From Intrasporangiaceae bacterium URHB0013 (GTDB lineage: Bacteria > Actinomycetota > Actinomycetes > Actinomycetales > Dermatophilaceae), in NCBI GenBank assembly GCA_000620545.1, contig JIBA01000016.1, positions 124,001 through 188,000 on the forward strand: a DNA stretch of 64,000 bases, given 5' to 3'. The notes below the pieces were generated by a model. That model was not told the DNA's origin and made no database searches. It was given only the letters and a program-made list of their open reading frames with translations. Below are positions 46,539 to 55,586 of this stretch, one piece after another (within the stretch, counting starts at the first letter, position 1; every line of letters starts with the position of its first letter). A program made the translations under genes and the position numbers.

Positions 46539-48965
46539 GTGAGGCAATCACTGCACTCCGGGCGTCGCAGGCTCATCGGCCTGCTCGCCACGGGAGCCCT
46601 TGTCACCGGCGCCTTCGCGGCATCACCGGTGCAGGCGGCTCCCAGCGTCGGCAACACCAAGGCCGACAACGCGGCAGCGGGCAAGGCCCGCAACGACAAC
46701 CGCCGGTCACCACTGGCGGTCAAGAAGGACGCGCTGCGCCAGAAGGCGCTCGAGAAGCGCCTCAAGGGTGACCCCAAGGCACAGGGCAAGGTCGCCAAGC
46801 TCGGCAAGGGACAGTACGTCCAGCTCGAGCGCGAGGGCACCGACCGGATCTTTGCGGTGATCGTCGAGTTCGGCGACAAGCAGTATCCGAACGCACTCTT
46901 CCAGGGTCCGCCACCGGACGGCAGCACGACGGACGTCACGGGACCGCTCCACAACCAGATCCCGGCACCGGACCGGTCGGTGGACAACTCCACGCTGTGG
47001 CAGAAGGACTACAACCAGGCCCACTACGACGACATGTACTTCAACCGGATGGCGAAGTACTACGAGACCCAGTCGTCGGGCCGCTACTCGGTCGACGGTG
47101 ACGTCACCGAGTGGGTCAAGGTGCCCTTCAACGAGGCGCTCTACGGCCGCAACTACTGCGGTGACATCGTCTGCCCGACAAGCAAGGCACTCGTGCGCGA
47201 CGCCCTGGCCATGTGGGTCGACGGTCAGCTCAAGAGCGGCAAGTCGCTGAAGTCGGTTCAGGACTACCTCAAGACCTTCGACATCCAGGACCGGTACGAC
47301 GTCGACGGTGACGGCGAGTTCGCCGAGCCGGACGGCGTCATCGACCACTTCCAGATCGTCCACGCCGGCGGAGACGAGGCAGCGGGAGACCCGAACCAGG
47401 GCACCGACGCCATCTGGAGCCACCGCTGGCAGAGCAACCTCCAGCTCGGTGGGCCCTTGGGCGTCGGCGTCGACGTCGGCAGCAACGGCGGCCTCGTCTC
47501 GAGCTCCGAGGTGCCGAACAACCCGACCGGCATGTGGGTCTACGACTACACGGTCCAACCGGAGAACGGCGGACTCGGAGTCTTCGCACACGAGTTCGGC
47601 CACGACCTCGACCTGCCGGACCTCTACGACACGTCCGGCAACACGGGCGGCGCCGAGAACAACACGGCCTTCTGGACGCTGATGAGCTCCGGCGCCAACA
47701 TCGGCGACGGCGGCCGCGACGGCATCGGTGACAACCCCACCGACCTCGGCGCGTACGAGCTCTTCCAGCTCGGCTGGCTGCAGCCGCAGGGCAAGCAAGG
47801 GCCGTTCTACGACGTGGCGACCGCGGGCAAGCGCTCCTCGCACACCCTGGGCTCCAACGCTCCGGCCACCAAGCAGGCACAGGCGCTCTTCACAGTCCTT
47901 CCGGACACGACGAAGACCTTCTCGGTCGGGGCGCCCTTCCAGGGCGCGTGGCAGTTCTACAGCACGCTCGGTGACGACCTCGAGACCACGATGACGAAGA
48001 CCGGGGTCTCCGGCACCGCGCTCTCGGCCAAGGTCAACTACGCGATGGAGACGGAGTTCGACTACGCCTACGTCGAGGTGTCCAGCAACGGAGGGACCTC
48101 GTGGACGCCCATCAAGACGTCTCGTTCCGACGCAGCCGGTCACACTGGGCACGACCCCGACGGGAACAACCCCACCGGTCTCGGCATCACAGGGACGACC
48201 AACGGAGCCTGGGTCGACGTGACCGCCACGCTGCCGGCAGGGACCAACGCCATCCGCTTCCGTTACGACACCGACCCGGCCGTGACCGGGAACGGCATCC
48301 GGATCGACCAGGTCACGCTCGACGGCACGGTCATCGGCACGGCTGAGTCCGCCGACGAAGGGTGGACGTTCGACGGGTTCGTCCGCGCGCAGCAGACGTA
48401 CACGACGCCGGCGCAGTACTTCAACGCTTACATCGCAGAGAACCGTCAGTACGACGGCTACGACGCGTCGCTCAGGACGGCCTACAACTTCGGCTTCGTC
48501 AACACGCGACCGGACTGGGTGGAGGACTACCCGTACCAGAACGGCCTGCTGATCAACTACTGGAACTCCGCCTATGACGACAACAACGTGGGCGACCACC
48601 CCGGCAAGGGCCTGGTCCTGCCGGTCGACGCCCACCCGGAGTTCAGCCACTGGCCGGACGCCACCCTGATGCGCAACCGGATCCTGTCGTACGACTCGAC
48701 CTTCGGGCTCGAGGCCACTGACGCGATCACGCTGCACAACAACGGTGTCGCAGGGTCGATCGCCTCGAAGCCGGCGCAGCCGGTCTTCGACGACACGAGG
48801 ACGTGGTGGGTCAACGCCGACCAGCACGGCGCCACCGGCTCGCACCCGGGCCGCTACCAGCCCGGCTGGTACGGCGTCGACGTGCCCAAGACGGGCACGA
48901 CGATCCGGGTCGTCGGCACCTCGAAGCAGGGCAACTCGCTCAACGTCCTGGTTGCGCCGAAGTGA
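46539..48965 (+). CDS. Secreted M6 family (immune inhibitor A-like) metalloprotease
   Basis: 808 residues from the GTG at 46539 (GGGA ten bases upstream). Signal peptide (LIGLLATGALVTGAFAASPVQA), then a Lys/Arg-rich propeptide. The zinc site is HEFGHDLDLPD with His351, Glu352 and His355. An Asp-rich segment (DRYDVDGDGEFAEPDG) probably binds calcium. After the catalytic domain comes a jelly-roll-like region (ETEFDYAYVEVSSNGG). InhA-type proteases degrade host or environmental proteins. Preceded by 230 bases that likely hold its own promoter; followed by an 18-bp hairpin. Confidence 0.94.
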   Translation: MRQSLHSGRRRLIGLLATGALVTGAFAASPVQAAPSVGNTKADNAAAGKARNDNRRSPLAVKKDALRQKALEKRLKGDPKAQGKVAKLGKGQYVQLEREGTDRIFAVIVEFGDKQYPNALFQGPPPDGSTTDVTGPLHNQIPAPDRSVDNSTLWQKDYNQAHYDDMYFNRMAKYYETQSSGRYSVDGDVTEWVKVPFNEALYGRNYCGDIVCPTSKALVRDALAMWVDGQLKSGKSLKSVQDYLKTFDIQDRYDVDGDGEFAEPDGVIDHFQIVHAGGDEAAGDPNQGTDAIWSHRWQSNLQLGGPLGVGVDVGSNGGLVSSSEVPNNPTGMWVYDYTVQPENGGLGVFAHEFGHDLDLPDLYDTSGNTGGAENNTAFWTLMSSGANIGDGGRDGIGDNPTDLGAYELFQLGWLQPQGKQGPFYDVATAGKRSSHTLGSNAPATKQAQALFTVLPDTTKTFSVGAPFQGAWQFYSTLGDDLETTMTKTGVSGTALSAKVNYAMETEFDYAYVEVSSNGGTSWTPIKTSRSDAAGHTGHDPDGNNPTGLGITGTTNGAWVDVTATLPAGTNAIRFRYDTDPAVTGNGIRIDQVTLDGTVIGTAESADEGWTFDGFVRAQQTYTTPAQYFNAYIAENRQYDGYDASLRTAYNFGFVNTRPDWVEDYPYQNGLLINYWNSAYDDNNVGDHPGKGLVLPVDAHPEFSHWPDATLMRNRILSYDSTFGLEATDAITLHNNGVAGSIASKPAQPVFDDTRTWWVNADQHGATGSHPGRYQPGWYGVDVPKTGTTIRVVGTSKQGNSLNVLVAPK

Positions 48966-49018
48966 CGGGACCGCGACACACGGCACGGCCGGCTCCACGC
49001 AGGACCGCCCGCTGACGA

Positions 49019-49055
49019 GAAGGGCCTCACCGACCAGTGGTCGGTGGGGCCCTTC
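49019..49055 (+). terminator. Hairpin terminator of the M6 protease gene
   Basis: Eighteen bases (49019-49036) pair with 49038-49055 with one G-U-type mismatch, starting 54 bases after the stop. It separates the protease from the mrp operon. Confidence 0.78.
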
Positions 49056-49127
49056 ACTGCATCTAGGATTGACGCACGACCTGAACGACGTGGACCGACC
49101 CGTACACCCGACGACCGAGGGGCCGCC

Positions 49128-51992
49128 GTGGCGCAGCTGTTGCTCCTGCACCTGCTTGCCGCCGCCGTCGCGCCCTGGCTCGCCAGGACACTGCACACCA
49201 AGGCCTTTCCCGTCCTGGCCCTCGTTCCGGCCGTCTCGTTCGGCTGGCTCGTGTCCGTCTCGAGCGAGGTCCGCGCGGGCGACTACCCGACACAACGGAT
49301 CCCGTGGGTCCCCGGCCTCGGCATCGACCTCGACTTCCGCGTCACCACCCTGTCGTGGGTGCTCGGCCTGCTCGTCACGGGGGTCGGAGCGCTCGTCCTG
49401 CTCTACTGCACGTGGTACTTCACCGACCGCGACCCGACGCTGTGGCGCTTCACGTCGGTGTTCACCGCCTTCGCCGGCGCGATGCTCGGCCTGGTCCTCA
49501 CCGACAACCTCCTCGTGCTCTACGTGTTCTGGGAGCTGACGACGGTCTTCTCCTACCTGCTCATCGGCCACAACCCGGCCAGCTCGACGAACCGGCGTGC
49601 GGCGATGCAGGCACTCATCGTCACGACCTTCGGCGGCCTCGCGATGCTCATCGGCATCATCGCCATCGGCGTGCACCACACGTACTCCATCGCCGTGCTG
49701 CTCGCGGACCCCCCGCCCCTCGACGCCGTGACCGTCGCCGCCGTCGTGCTGCTGCTCGTCGGCGCGCTGTCGAAGTCGGCGCTCGTGCCGTTCCACTTCT
49801 GGTTGCCCGGCGCCATGGCCGCGCCGACGCCGGTCAGCGCCTACCTCCACGCGGCCGCCATGGTGAAGGCCGGCATCTACCTCGTCGCCCTGCTGGCACC
49901 GGTCTTCGCGGGCGCCCCGGCCTGGTACGCGCTGACGGTCGGTCTCGGCCTGTTCACCATGCTCGTCGGCGGGTGGCGGGCCCTGCGCCAGCACGACATC
50001 AAGCTGCTGCTGGCCTACGGCACCGTCAGCCAGCTCGGCTTCATCGTCGCGATCGCCGGTCTCGGCACCAAGGCGTCCGCCCTGTCGGCGCTGGCCCTCG
50101 TCATCGCGCACGCACTCTTCAAGTCCACGCTCTTCCTCACCGTCGGCGTCATCGACAAGTGCACCGGGACGCGCGACCTGCGCGAGCTCTCGGGGGTGGG
50201 CCGGCGCCTGCTGCCGGTGGCGGTTCCGGCCACGCTCGCCGGCCTCTCGATGGCCGGGATCGTGCCACTCGCCGGCTTCGTGTCCAAGGAGAGCGCGCTC
50301 GAGTCGCTGTGGGAGGACGTCCAGACCTCCGCTCCCCTGCCCGCGCCGTGGAGCTGGCTCGCGATCACCGGCGTCGTCGCCGGCTCGGCCCTCACGGTCG
50401 CCTACACGGCGCGCTTCCTCTGGGGAGCGTTCGCGACGAAGCCCGACGTCGCCCCGACCCCGGTCAAGGCCGCGCACCCCGGCTTCGTCCTCGCACCGCT
50501 CCTGCTCGGCGTGGCCAGCCTCCTGCTCGGTCTGCTGGCCCCGCTCGAGTCGCCCTGGCTGCTGCCGTATGCCGCGTCGTTCCCTGCCGGGGCCCCGCCC
50601 CAGTCGCTCGCCCTCTGGCACGGCGTGACCGTGCCCCTCCTGCTCTCACTCGTGTCCGTCGCCGTCGGCCTCGTCCTCTTCGCCCGGCGCGACCTCGTGG
50701 CCCGGGTGCAGTCCGGCGTTCCGGCCCTCGTCGACGGTGAGCGCGGCTTCGCCCACACCTTGCGGTGGGTCGACCGTGGAGCCGTCGAGACGACCGCCGT
50801 CACGCAGCGCGGATCGCTGCCGATCTATCTCGCAGGCATCCTCATCGTCTTCGTCGCCTTCCCCGGCGTTGCCGCAGTGACCCGCGGCACGCTGCCGGAC
50901 GTCCGGCTCTGGGACAACCCCGGGCAGGCCGTCATCGGGGTGATCGTCGTCGCGGCGGCCGTCCTCGTGCTGGTCACGCGCCGGCGCCTCACCGCCGTCA
51001 TGCTCGTCGGCGCCACCGGCTACGGCGTCTCGCTGCTCTTCATCCTCCACGGGGCGCCCGACCTCGCGATCACCCAGATGCTCGTCGAGACGGTGTCGCT
51101 CGTCGTCTTCGTCCTCGCGTTGCGTCGTCTCCCGACGAAGTTCACCCGCCACCCGCACTCGCCGTCCCGCACGTGGCGCATCGCGCTCGGCGTGGCGGTC
51201 GGCGCGTCCGTCGGTGTGATCGCCCTCGTGGCCTCGGGAGGTCGGTCCGCCGAGCCCGTGTCGGCCGGGTTCCCCACGGAGGCCTTCGCGTTCGGTCACG
51301 GAAAGAACATCGTCAATGTCACCCTCGTCGACATCCGCGCCTGGGACACCCTCGGCGAGGTGTCGGTGCTCGTGGCCGCCGCGACAGGGATCGCGAGCCT
51401 CATCTTCGTCCGCACCCGCAACACCCGTCTCTCGCGCGCGACGTCGAAGTCGCTGCCGTCGAGCAGCCCCGGCCGGGGGACGTGGTTGCACGGGGGCCGG
51501 ACGATGCGCAAGGAGAAGCGGTCGGTCATCTTCGAGGTCGTCACGCGTCTCGTCTTCCACATCATGCTCGCCGCCTCGCTCTTCCTCCTCTTCGCCGGCC
51601 ACAACCAGCCGGGCGGCGGCTTCGCCGGAGGGCTCGTCGCCGGTCTCGCGCTCGTCGTGCGCTACCTCGCGGGCGGCCGCTACGAGCTCGACGAGGCAGC
51701 GCCCTTCGACGCCGGCCTGCTCGTCGGAGTCGGCCTGCTCGTCGCGGTCGGCTCGGCCTTCGCGCCCCTCGCGTTCGGCGGCACGATCCTCGAGACGACG
51801 GCGATCGACGTCACGCTGCCGGCGTGGGGCGAGGTGCACCTCGTGACGTCACTCGTGTTCGACATCGGCGTCTACCTCATCGTCGTCGGCATGATGCTCG
51901 ACATCGTCCGCAGCCTCGGCACCGGCATCGACCGGCAGATCGCCGAGGAGGAGGCCGACGCCTCCGACGAGCAGGAGGCGGTCCGCCCATGA
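49128..51992 (+). CDS. mrpA: Mrp Na+/H+ antiporter subunit A fused to subunit B
   Basis: 954 residues from the GTG at 49128 (GAGGGG upstream). NuoL-like proton-pumping helices form the first ~600 residues, with ENNLLVLYVFWELT-type acidic helix (here DNLLVLYVFWELTTV), the lysine helix GALSKSALVPFHFWLPGAM, and HAAAMVKAGIYL. A DUF4040-like segment follows, and residues ~793-954, beginning MRKEKRSVIFEVV with GHNQPGGGFAGG, are the MrpB/MnhB domain. The complex exchanges cytoplasmic Na+ for H+ in alkali and salt tolerance. First gene of a six-gene operon with overlapping stops and starts throughout. Confidence 0.95.
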   Translation: MAQLLLLHLLAAAVAPWLARTLHTKAFPVLALVPAVSFGWLVSVSSEVRAGDYPTQRIPWVPGLGIDLDFRVTTLSWVLGLLVTGVGALVLLYCTWYFTDRDPTLWRFTSVFTAFAGAMLGLVLTDNLLVLYVFWELTTVFSYLLIGHNPASSTNRRAAMQALIVTTFGGLAMLIGIIAIGVHHTYSIAVLLADPPPLDAVTVAAVVLLLVGALSKSALVPFHFWLPGAMAAPTPVSAYLHAAAMVKAGIYLVALLAPVFAGAPAWYALTVGLGLFTMLVGGWRALRQHDIKLLLAYGTVSQLGFIVAIAGLGTKASALSALALVIAHALFKSTLFLTVGVIDKCTGTRDLRELSGVGRRLLPVAVPATLAGLSMAGIVPLAGFVSKESALESLWEDVQTSAPLPAPWSWLAITGVVAGSALTVAYTARFLWGAFATKPDVAPTPVKAAHPGFVLAPLLLGVASLLLGLLAPLESPWLLPYAASFPAGAPPQSLALWHGVTVPLLLSLVSVAVGLVLFARRDLVARVQSGVPALVDGERGFAHTLRWVDRGAVETTAVTQRGSLPIYLAGILIVFVAFPGVAAVTRGTLPDVRLWDNPGQAVIGVIVVAAAVLVLVTRRRLTAVMLVGATGYGVSLLFILHGAPDLAITQMLVETVSLVVFVLALRRLPTKFTRHPHSPSRTWRIALGVAVGASVGVIALVASGGRSAEPVSAGFPTEAFAFGHGKNIVNVTLVDIRAWDTLGEVSVLVAAATGIASLIFVRTRNTRLSRATSKSLPSSSPGRGTWLHGGRTMRKEKRSVIFEVVTRLVFHIMLAASLFLLFAGHNQPGGGFAGGLVAGLALVVRYLAGGRYELDEAAPFDAGLLVGVGLLVAVGSAFAPLAFGGTILETTAIDVTLPAWGEVHLVTSLVFDIGVYLIVVGMMLDIVRSLGTGIDRQIAEEEADASDEQEAVRP

Positions 51993-52474
51993 CGTCCCTC
52001 GCGCCCGCCCTCATCGAGCCCACGCTCGAGCCCAACCTCACCCTCGTCCTCGTCACGGTCGGGCTCGTCGCTGCCGGCACCGCGCTCGCCCTCGACCGCA
52101 GCCTCGTGCGGGTCCTGCTCGGGCTGGTGCTCATCGGCAACGGCATCGCGGTGCTCTACCTCGTCATCAGCGGCCGCGCCGGGCGCGCGCCGTTCGTCGG
52201 CGAGGACCCGGCGGCCATGAGCGATCCCCTCCCCCAGGCGATGGTCCTGACCGCCATCGTCATCTCTCTGGCGACCATCGGCTTCCTGCTTGCGATGTCC
52301 TACCGGCTCTGGCAGATCTCCGGCACGGACGACGTCCCCGACGACGCCGAGGACGCCCGCATCCAGCGCCTCGCCCTCGATGACCAGACCTCATCGACCT
52401 ACGACCCGTCCGAGGAGTCGACGACCAGGTCCGACGAGCTCGCGGCCGGCGACGGGAGCCTGCCACGCCCATGA
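51989..52474 (+). CDS. mrpC: Mrp Na+/H+ antiporter subunit C
   Basis: 161 residues, NuoK-like, with three helices: LTLVLVTVGLVAAGTALAL, VLLGLVLIGNGIAVLYLVI and PQAMVLTAIVISLATIGFLLAM. The family hallmarks LIGNGI and DPLPQAMVLTAIVI are intact. A hydrophilic tail of ~50 residues rich in Asp/Ser/Thr extends it beyond the usual ~115 residues. ATG overlaps the mrpA stop. Confidence 0.95.
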   Translation: MTSLAPALIEPTLEPNLTLVLVTVGLVAAGTALALDRSLVRVLLGLVLIGNGIAVLYLVISGRAGRAPFVGEDPAAMSDPLPQAMVLTAIVISLATIGFLLAMSYRLWQISGTDDVPDDAEDARIQRLALDDQTSSTYDPSEESTTRSDELAAGDGSLPRP

Positions 52475-54099
52475 GCCCGACCGACTTCGCCGTGCCCAAC
52501 CTCGTGCCGCTGCCCGTGCTGCTCCCGCTGCTCGGAGCCGCGCTGACCCTCGCCTTCCGCCGTTCACCACGGCTTCAGCGGAGCACCAGCATCGCCGTGC
52601 TCGCCGCCGTGGTCGTCGTCGCGGGGGTCCTCGTCTGGCAGACGGACGTCAACGGCCCACAGGTGCTGTGGGTGGGAGCGTGGAAGGAGCCGCTGGGCAT
52701 CTCGCTCGTCGCCGACCGGCTCAGTGCCCTCATGCTGCTCGTCTCCGGCATCGTCACCCTGCTCGTGCTCCTCTTCGCGATCGGCCAGGGGCAGGCCGAC
52801 GACGAGGACGACGAGAGGGAGAGCGAGACCCCGGTCACGATCTTCCACCCGACCTACCTCGTGCTCTCGGCCGGCGTGGCCAACGCGTTCCTCGCCGGTG
52901 ACCTCTTCAACCTCTTCGTCGGCTTCGAGATCCTGCTCTTCAGCTCCTACGTCCTCATCACGCTCGGCGGCTCGGCGGCACGCATCCACGCGGGCACGAC
53001 GTACGTCGTCGTCAGCCTCCTCAGCTCCGCGCTCTTCCTCGTCGCCATCGCAGCTGCGTACGCCGCCACGGGCACCGTCAACCTCGCCCAGCTCGCCATC
53101 CGGATCGGCGACCTGGACCCCGGCGTCGCGCTCGTGCTGCAGCTCTCGCTGCTCACGGCCTTCGCAATCAAGGCCGCCGTCTTCCCGATGTCGGCCTGGC
53201 TGCCCGACAGCTACCCGACCGCCCCCGCGCCGGTGACGGCGGTCTTCGCGGGACTGCTGACGAAGGTCGGGGTCTACGCGATCATCCGCACGCAGACCCT
53301 GCTCTTCCCCGACTCACCGCTGCAGGAGCTGCTCATGTGGGCGGCGCTGCTGACCATGGTCATCGGGATCCTCGGCGCGGTGTCGCAGTCCGGCCTCAAA
53401 CGGATCCTGTCGTTCACGCTCGTCAGCCACATCGGCTACATGATCTTCGGCATCGCCCTCGCGACCACACCGGGCACGGCGGGCGCGATCTTCTACGTCG
53501 CCCACCACATCACCATCCAGACCGCACTCTTCCTCATCACCGGGCTCGTCGAACGCCTCGGCGGCACCACCTCGCTCGACCGGCTCGGAGGTCTCGCGCT
53601 GGCCTCGCCCGTGCTCGCGACGCTCTTCTTCGTCTCGGCGATGAACCTCTCGGGCATCCCGCCGCTGTCGGGCTTCCTCGCCAAGGTCGGCCTCCTCAAC
53701 GCGGGTGTCGAGCTGGGCACGCCGCTCGCGTGGCTGCTCGTCGTCGGCGGCATCGTGACGAGCCTGCTCACCCTCTACGCCCTCGCCAAAGTCTGGAGCC
53801 AGGCGTTCTGGCGCCCCCTCGCCGACGCGCCACGCTCGACGGGAACGGCGGCCCGGCTGCCGGCCGGCACGTTCGGCGTCGAGCCCGAGGCGGACCCGGC
53901 CGGCGACGTCCTCGTCGACACCCGCCCGCGTGCCCTGCCGCGCACCATGCTGGGTGCCACGGCAGCGATGACGCTGGTCGGCCTGCTCATCACCGTCGTG
54001 GCCGGACCGCTCTACGCCTACACCGAGCGGGCTGCCACCGATCTCATGAGCCGCGACCCGTACGTCACGAGCGTCCTGCCCGCGGAGGTCCGGCGATGA
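52471..54099 (+). CDS. mrpD: Mrp Na+/H+ antiporter subunit D
   Basis: 542 residues, NuoM/N-like multipass subunit. The essential glutamate helix is LFVGFEILLFSSYVLI, the lysine helices are AFAIKAAVFPMSAWLPD and AGLLTKVGVYAIIRT, and the broken-helix segment SGIPPLSGFLAKVGLL is standard. A polar insert (GQADDEDDERES) after residue ~108 and a ~60-residue Pro/Asp-rich loop before the last helix are local additions. Starts within the mrpC stop. Confidence 0.96.
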   Translation: MSPTDFAVPNLVPLPVLLPLLGAALTLAFRRSPRLQRSTSIAVLAAVVVVAGVLVWQTDVNGPQVLWVGAWKEPLGISLVADRLSALMLLVSGIVTLLVLLFAIGQGQADDEDDERESETPVTIFHPTYLVLSAGVANAFLAGDLFNLFVGFEILLFSSYVLITLGGSAARIHAGTTYVVVSLLSSALFLVAIAAAYAATGTVNLAQLAIRIGDLDPGVALVLQLSLLTAFAIKAAVFPMSAWLPDSYPTAPAPVTAVFAGLLTKVGVYAIIRTQTLLFPDSPLQELLMWAALLTMVIGILGAVSQSGLKRILSFTLVSHIGYMIFGIALATTPGTAGAIFYVAHHITIQTALFLITGLVERLGGTTSLDRLGGLALASPVLATLFFVSAMNLSGIPPLSGFLAKVGLLNAGVELGTPLAWLLVVGGIVTSLLTLYALAKVWSQAFWRPLADAPRSTGTAARLPAGTFGVEPEADPAGDVLVDTRPRALPRTMLGATAAMTLVGLLITVVAGPLYAYTERAATDLMSRDPYVTSVLPAEVRR

Positions 54100-54776
54100 C
54101 GACCGACGTCGAGAGGGCGACCGCGCCCCGGGAGCCTGACGCACCGCGCCGTCGGCGCCGGGTGCTGCAACCGCGCGCCATCGCCGCGATCACGCTCGCG
54201 TGGATGCTCCTCTGGGACCGCGTCACGTGGGGCAACGTCATCAACGGCGTCCTCGTCGGGCTCCTCGTGACGTATGCCTTCCCCCTGCCGTCCATCGAGT
54301 TCCAGGGGCGGCTGCGCCCGCACCGCGTGCTGCTGCTCATCGCCCACTTCCTCGTCGACCTCGTCGGCTCCTCGTGGCAGGTGATGCGGCTGGCGTTCGG
54401 GCGGCGCCGGCCGCGCAACGCCGTCATCGAGGTGCAGCTGCGCTCGCGCTCCGACTTCTACCTCACGATCACCGCCGAGCTCGTCGCCCTGGTTCCCGGC
54501 TCCGTCGTCGTCGACGCGCGGCGTTCCACGTCGGTGCTCTACCTGCACCTGCTCGACGTCGAGCACGAGGGTCGTATCGAGGCTCAGCGGGCCCACGTCC
54601 TGGCCATCGAGCGACGCGTCGTGCGCGCCCTCGGCTCGCGCGAGGAGATCGCCGCCCTGGAGACGGGCGGCCCGTGGCCGTACGTGCCGGGCCCGAAGGA
54701 CTCCCCCGGCGACCGTCCCGGCGCCCCCGACCCCACCGACGCCACCGACGCCACCGACGAGGAGGACCGTCCGTGA
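54096..54776 (+). CDS. mrpE: Mrp Na+/H+ antiporter subunit E
   Basis: 226 residues. A basic N-terminal extension (~30 residues, RRRRRVL) leads into two hydrophobic helices and the soluble MrpE domain with ITAELVALVPGSVVVDA and LYLHLLDVE. The extension and the Asp/Thr-rich C-tail make it longer than the usual ~160 residues. MrpE is needed for assembly of the antiporter complex. Overlaps mrpD by ATGA and mrpF by GTGA. Confidence 0.93.
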   Translation: MTTDVERATAPREPDAPRRRRRVLQPRAIAAITLAWMLLWDRVTWGNVINGVLVGLLVTYAFPLPSIEFQGRLRPHRVLLLIAHFLVDLVGSSWQVMRLAFGRRRPRNAVIEVQLRSRSDFYLTITAELVALVPGSVVVDARRSTSVLYLHLLDVEHEGRIEAQRAHVLAIERRVVRALGSREEIAALETGGPWPYVPGPKDSPGDRPGAPDPTDATDATDEEDRP

Positions 54777-55099
54777 CCATCGTCCTCGGCATCTCGCTCG
54801 CCATGCTCGGCGGCGCAGCCGCCCTCGTGCTCGTCCGCCTCTTCCGCGGCCCGAGCAACCTCGACCGCATCATCGCCGCCGAGATCCTCCTCGTCGTCGT
54901 CATCGCCGGCGTCGCGCTCGAGTCGGCGCGCCAGGGGACGACGACCTACCTCCCGCTGCTCATGATCCTCGGCCTCGTGGGCTTCGTCGGCGGCGTCGCC
55001 GTCACCCGCTTCATGTCGCGGGACTCCGACGAGGCCGAGGGCGTCGAGCCCGAGCCGGGCGGGCAGCCGGAGCAGCGCGGAGAGAGGGAGCAGTCATGA
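54773..55099 (+). CDS. mrpF: Mrp Na+/H+ antiporter subunit F
   Basis: 108 residues from a GTG overlapping the mrpE stop. Three short helices with the family segments RLFRGPSNLDRIIAAE and LPLLMILGLVGFVGGVAVTRF. The acidic/Gln C-tail (GQPEQRGEREQ) is extra. MrpF is a small membrane subunit of the complex, also related to transporters of bile-salt resistance. Confidence 0.94.
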   Translation: MTIVLGISLAMLGGAAALVLVRLFRGPSNLDRIIAAEILLVVVIAGVALESARQGTTTYLPLLMILGLVGFVGGVAVTRFMSRDSDEAEGVEPEPGGQPEQRGEREQS

Positions 55100-55461
55100 C
55101 CTGGTCGTCCGTGCTCGACGTCGCCGGGGCCGCGTGCCTCCTGCTCGGCTCGTTCCTCTGCCTGGCCGGGGCGGTCGGGCTCATCCGCTTCCCCGACACG
55201 CTCTCGCGCCTGCACGCGGCCACGAAGCCCCAGACCCTCGGCCTCATCCTCATCCTGGCCGGGCTCGCGCTGACCCTGCGCACGTGGGCCGCCGTCACGA
55301 CCCTGGTGCTGCTCGCGGCGACCCAGTTCTTCACCTCCCCCGTCTCGGCGCACCTCGTCGGGCGAGCGGCCTACCGCAACCGCCACGTCGACGCCGACAC
55401 CCTCGAGGTCGACGAGCTCTCCGACGCGCTCGAGCGCTCGGGCTGGGACCCGACTCGCTGA
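55096..55461 (+). CDS. mrpG: Mrp Na+/H+ antiporter subunit G
   Basis: 121 residues; three helices with the MrpG core GAVGLIRFPDTLSRLHAATK and LGLILILAGLAL, then TQFFTSPVSAHLVGRAAYR. ATG overlaps the mrpF stop, completing A(B)-C-D-E-F-G. No separate mrpB is needed because it is fused to mrpA. Beyond the stop lies a GGCATACGCC word (55478). Confidence 0.95.
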   Translation: MTWSSVLDVAGAACLLLGSFLCLAGAVGLIRFPDTLSRLHAATKPQTLGLILILAGLALTLRTWAAVTTLVLLAATQFFTSPVSAHLVGRAAYRNRHVDADTLEVDELSDALERSGWDPTR

Positions 55462-55586
55462 GCGCACCCGGACGGACGGCATACGCCATCAGCGTCTGAC
55501 CGGGGCCCGCACCCCGCCCGACGGCGATGGGCGCGCGCCATCACCCGCCCGAAAATGGCATGAGGCACGCCGTGCCCGGACGTAAA

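Noticed and set aside
46707-50621. A 1,304-codon open frame on the minus strand across the M6 protease and mrpA
   Set aside because: It is antisense to two clear genes, spans their intergenic hairpin and has the low-complexity composition typical of shadow frames in high-G+C DNA.
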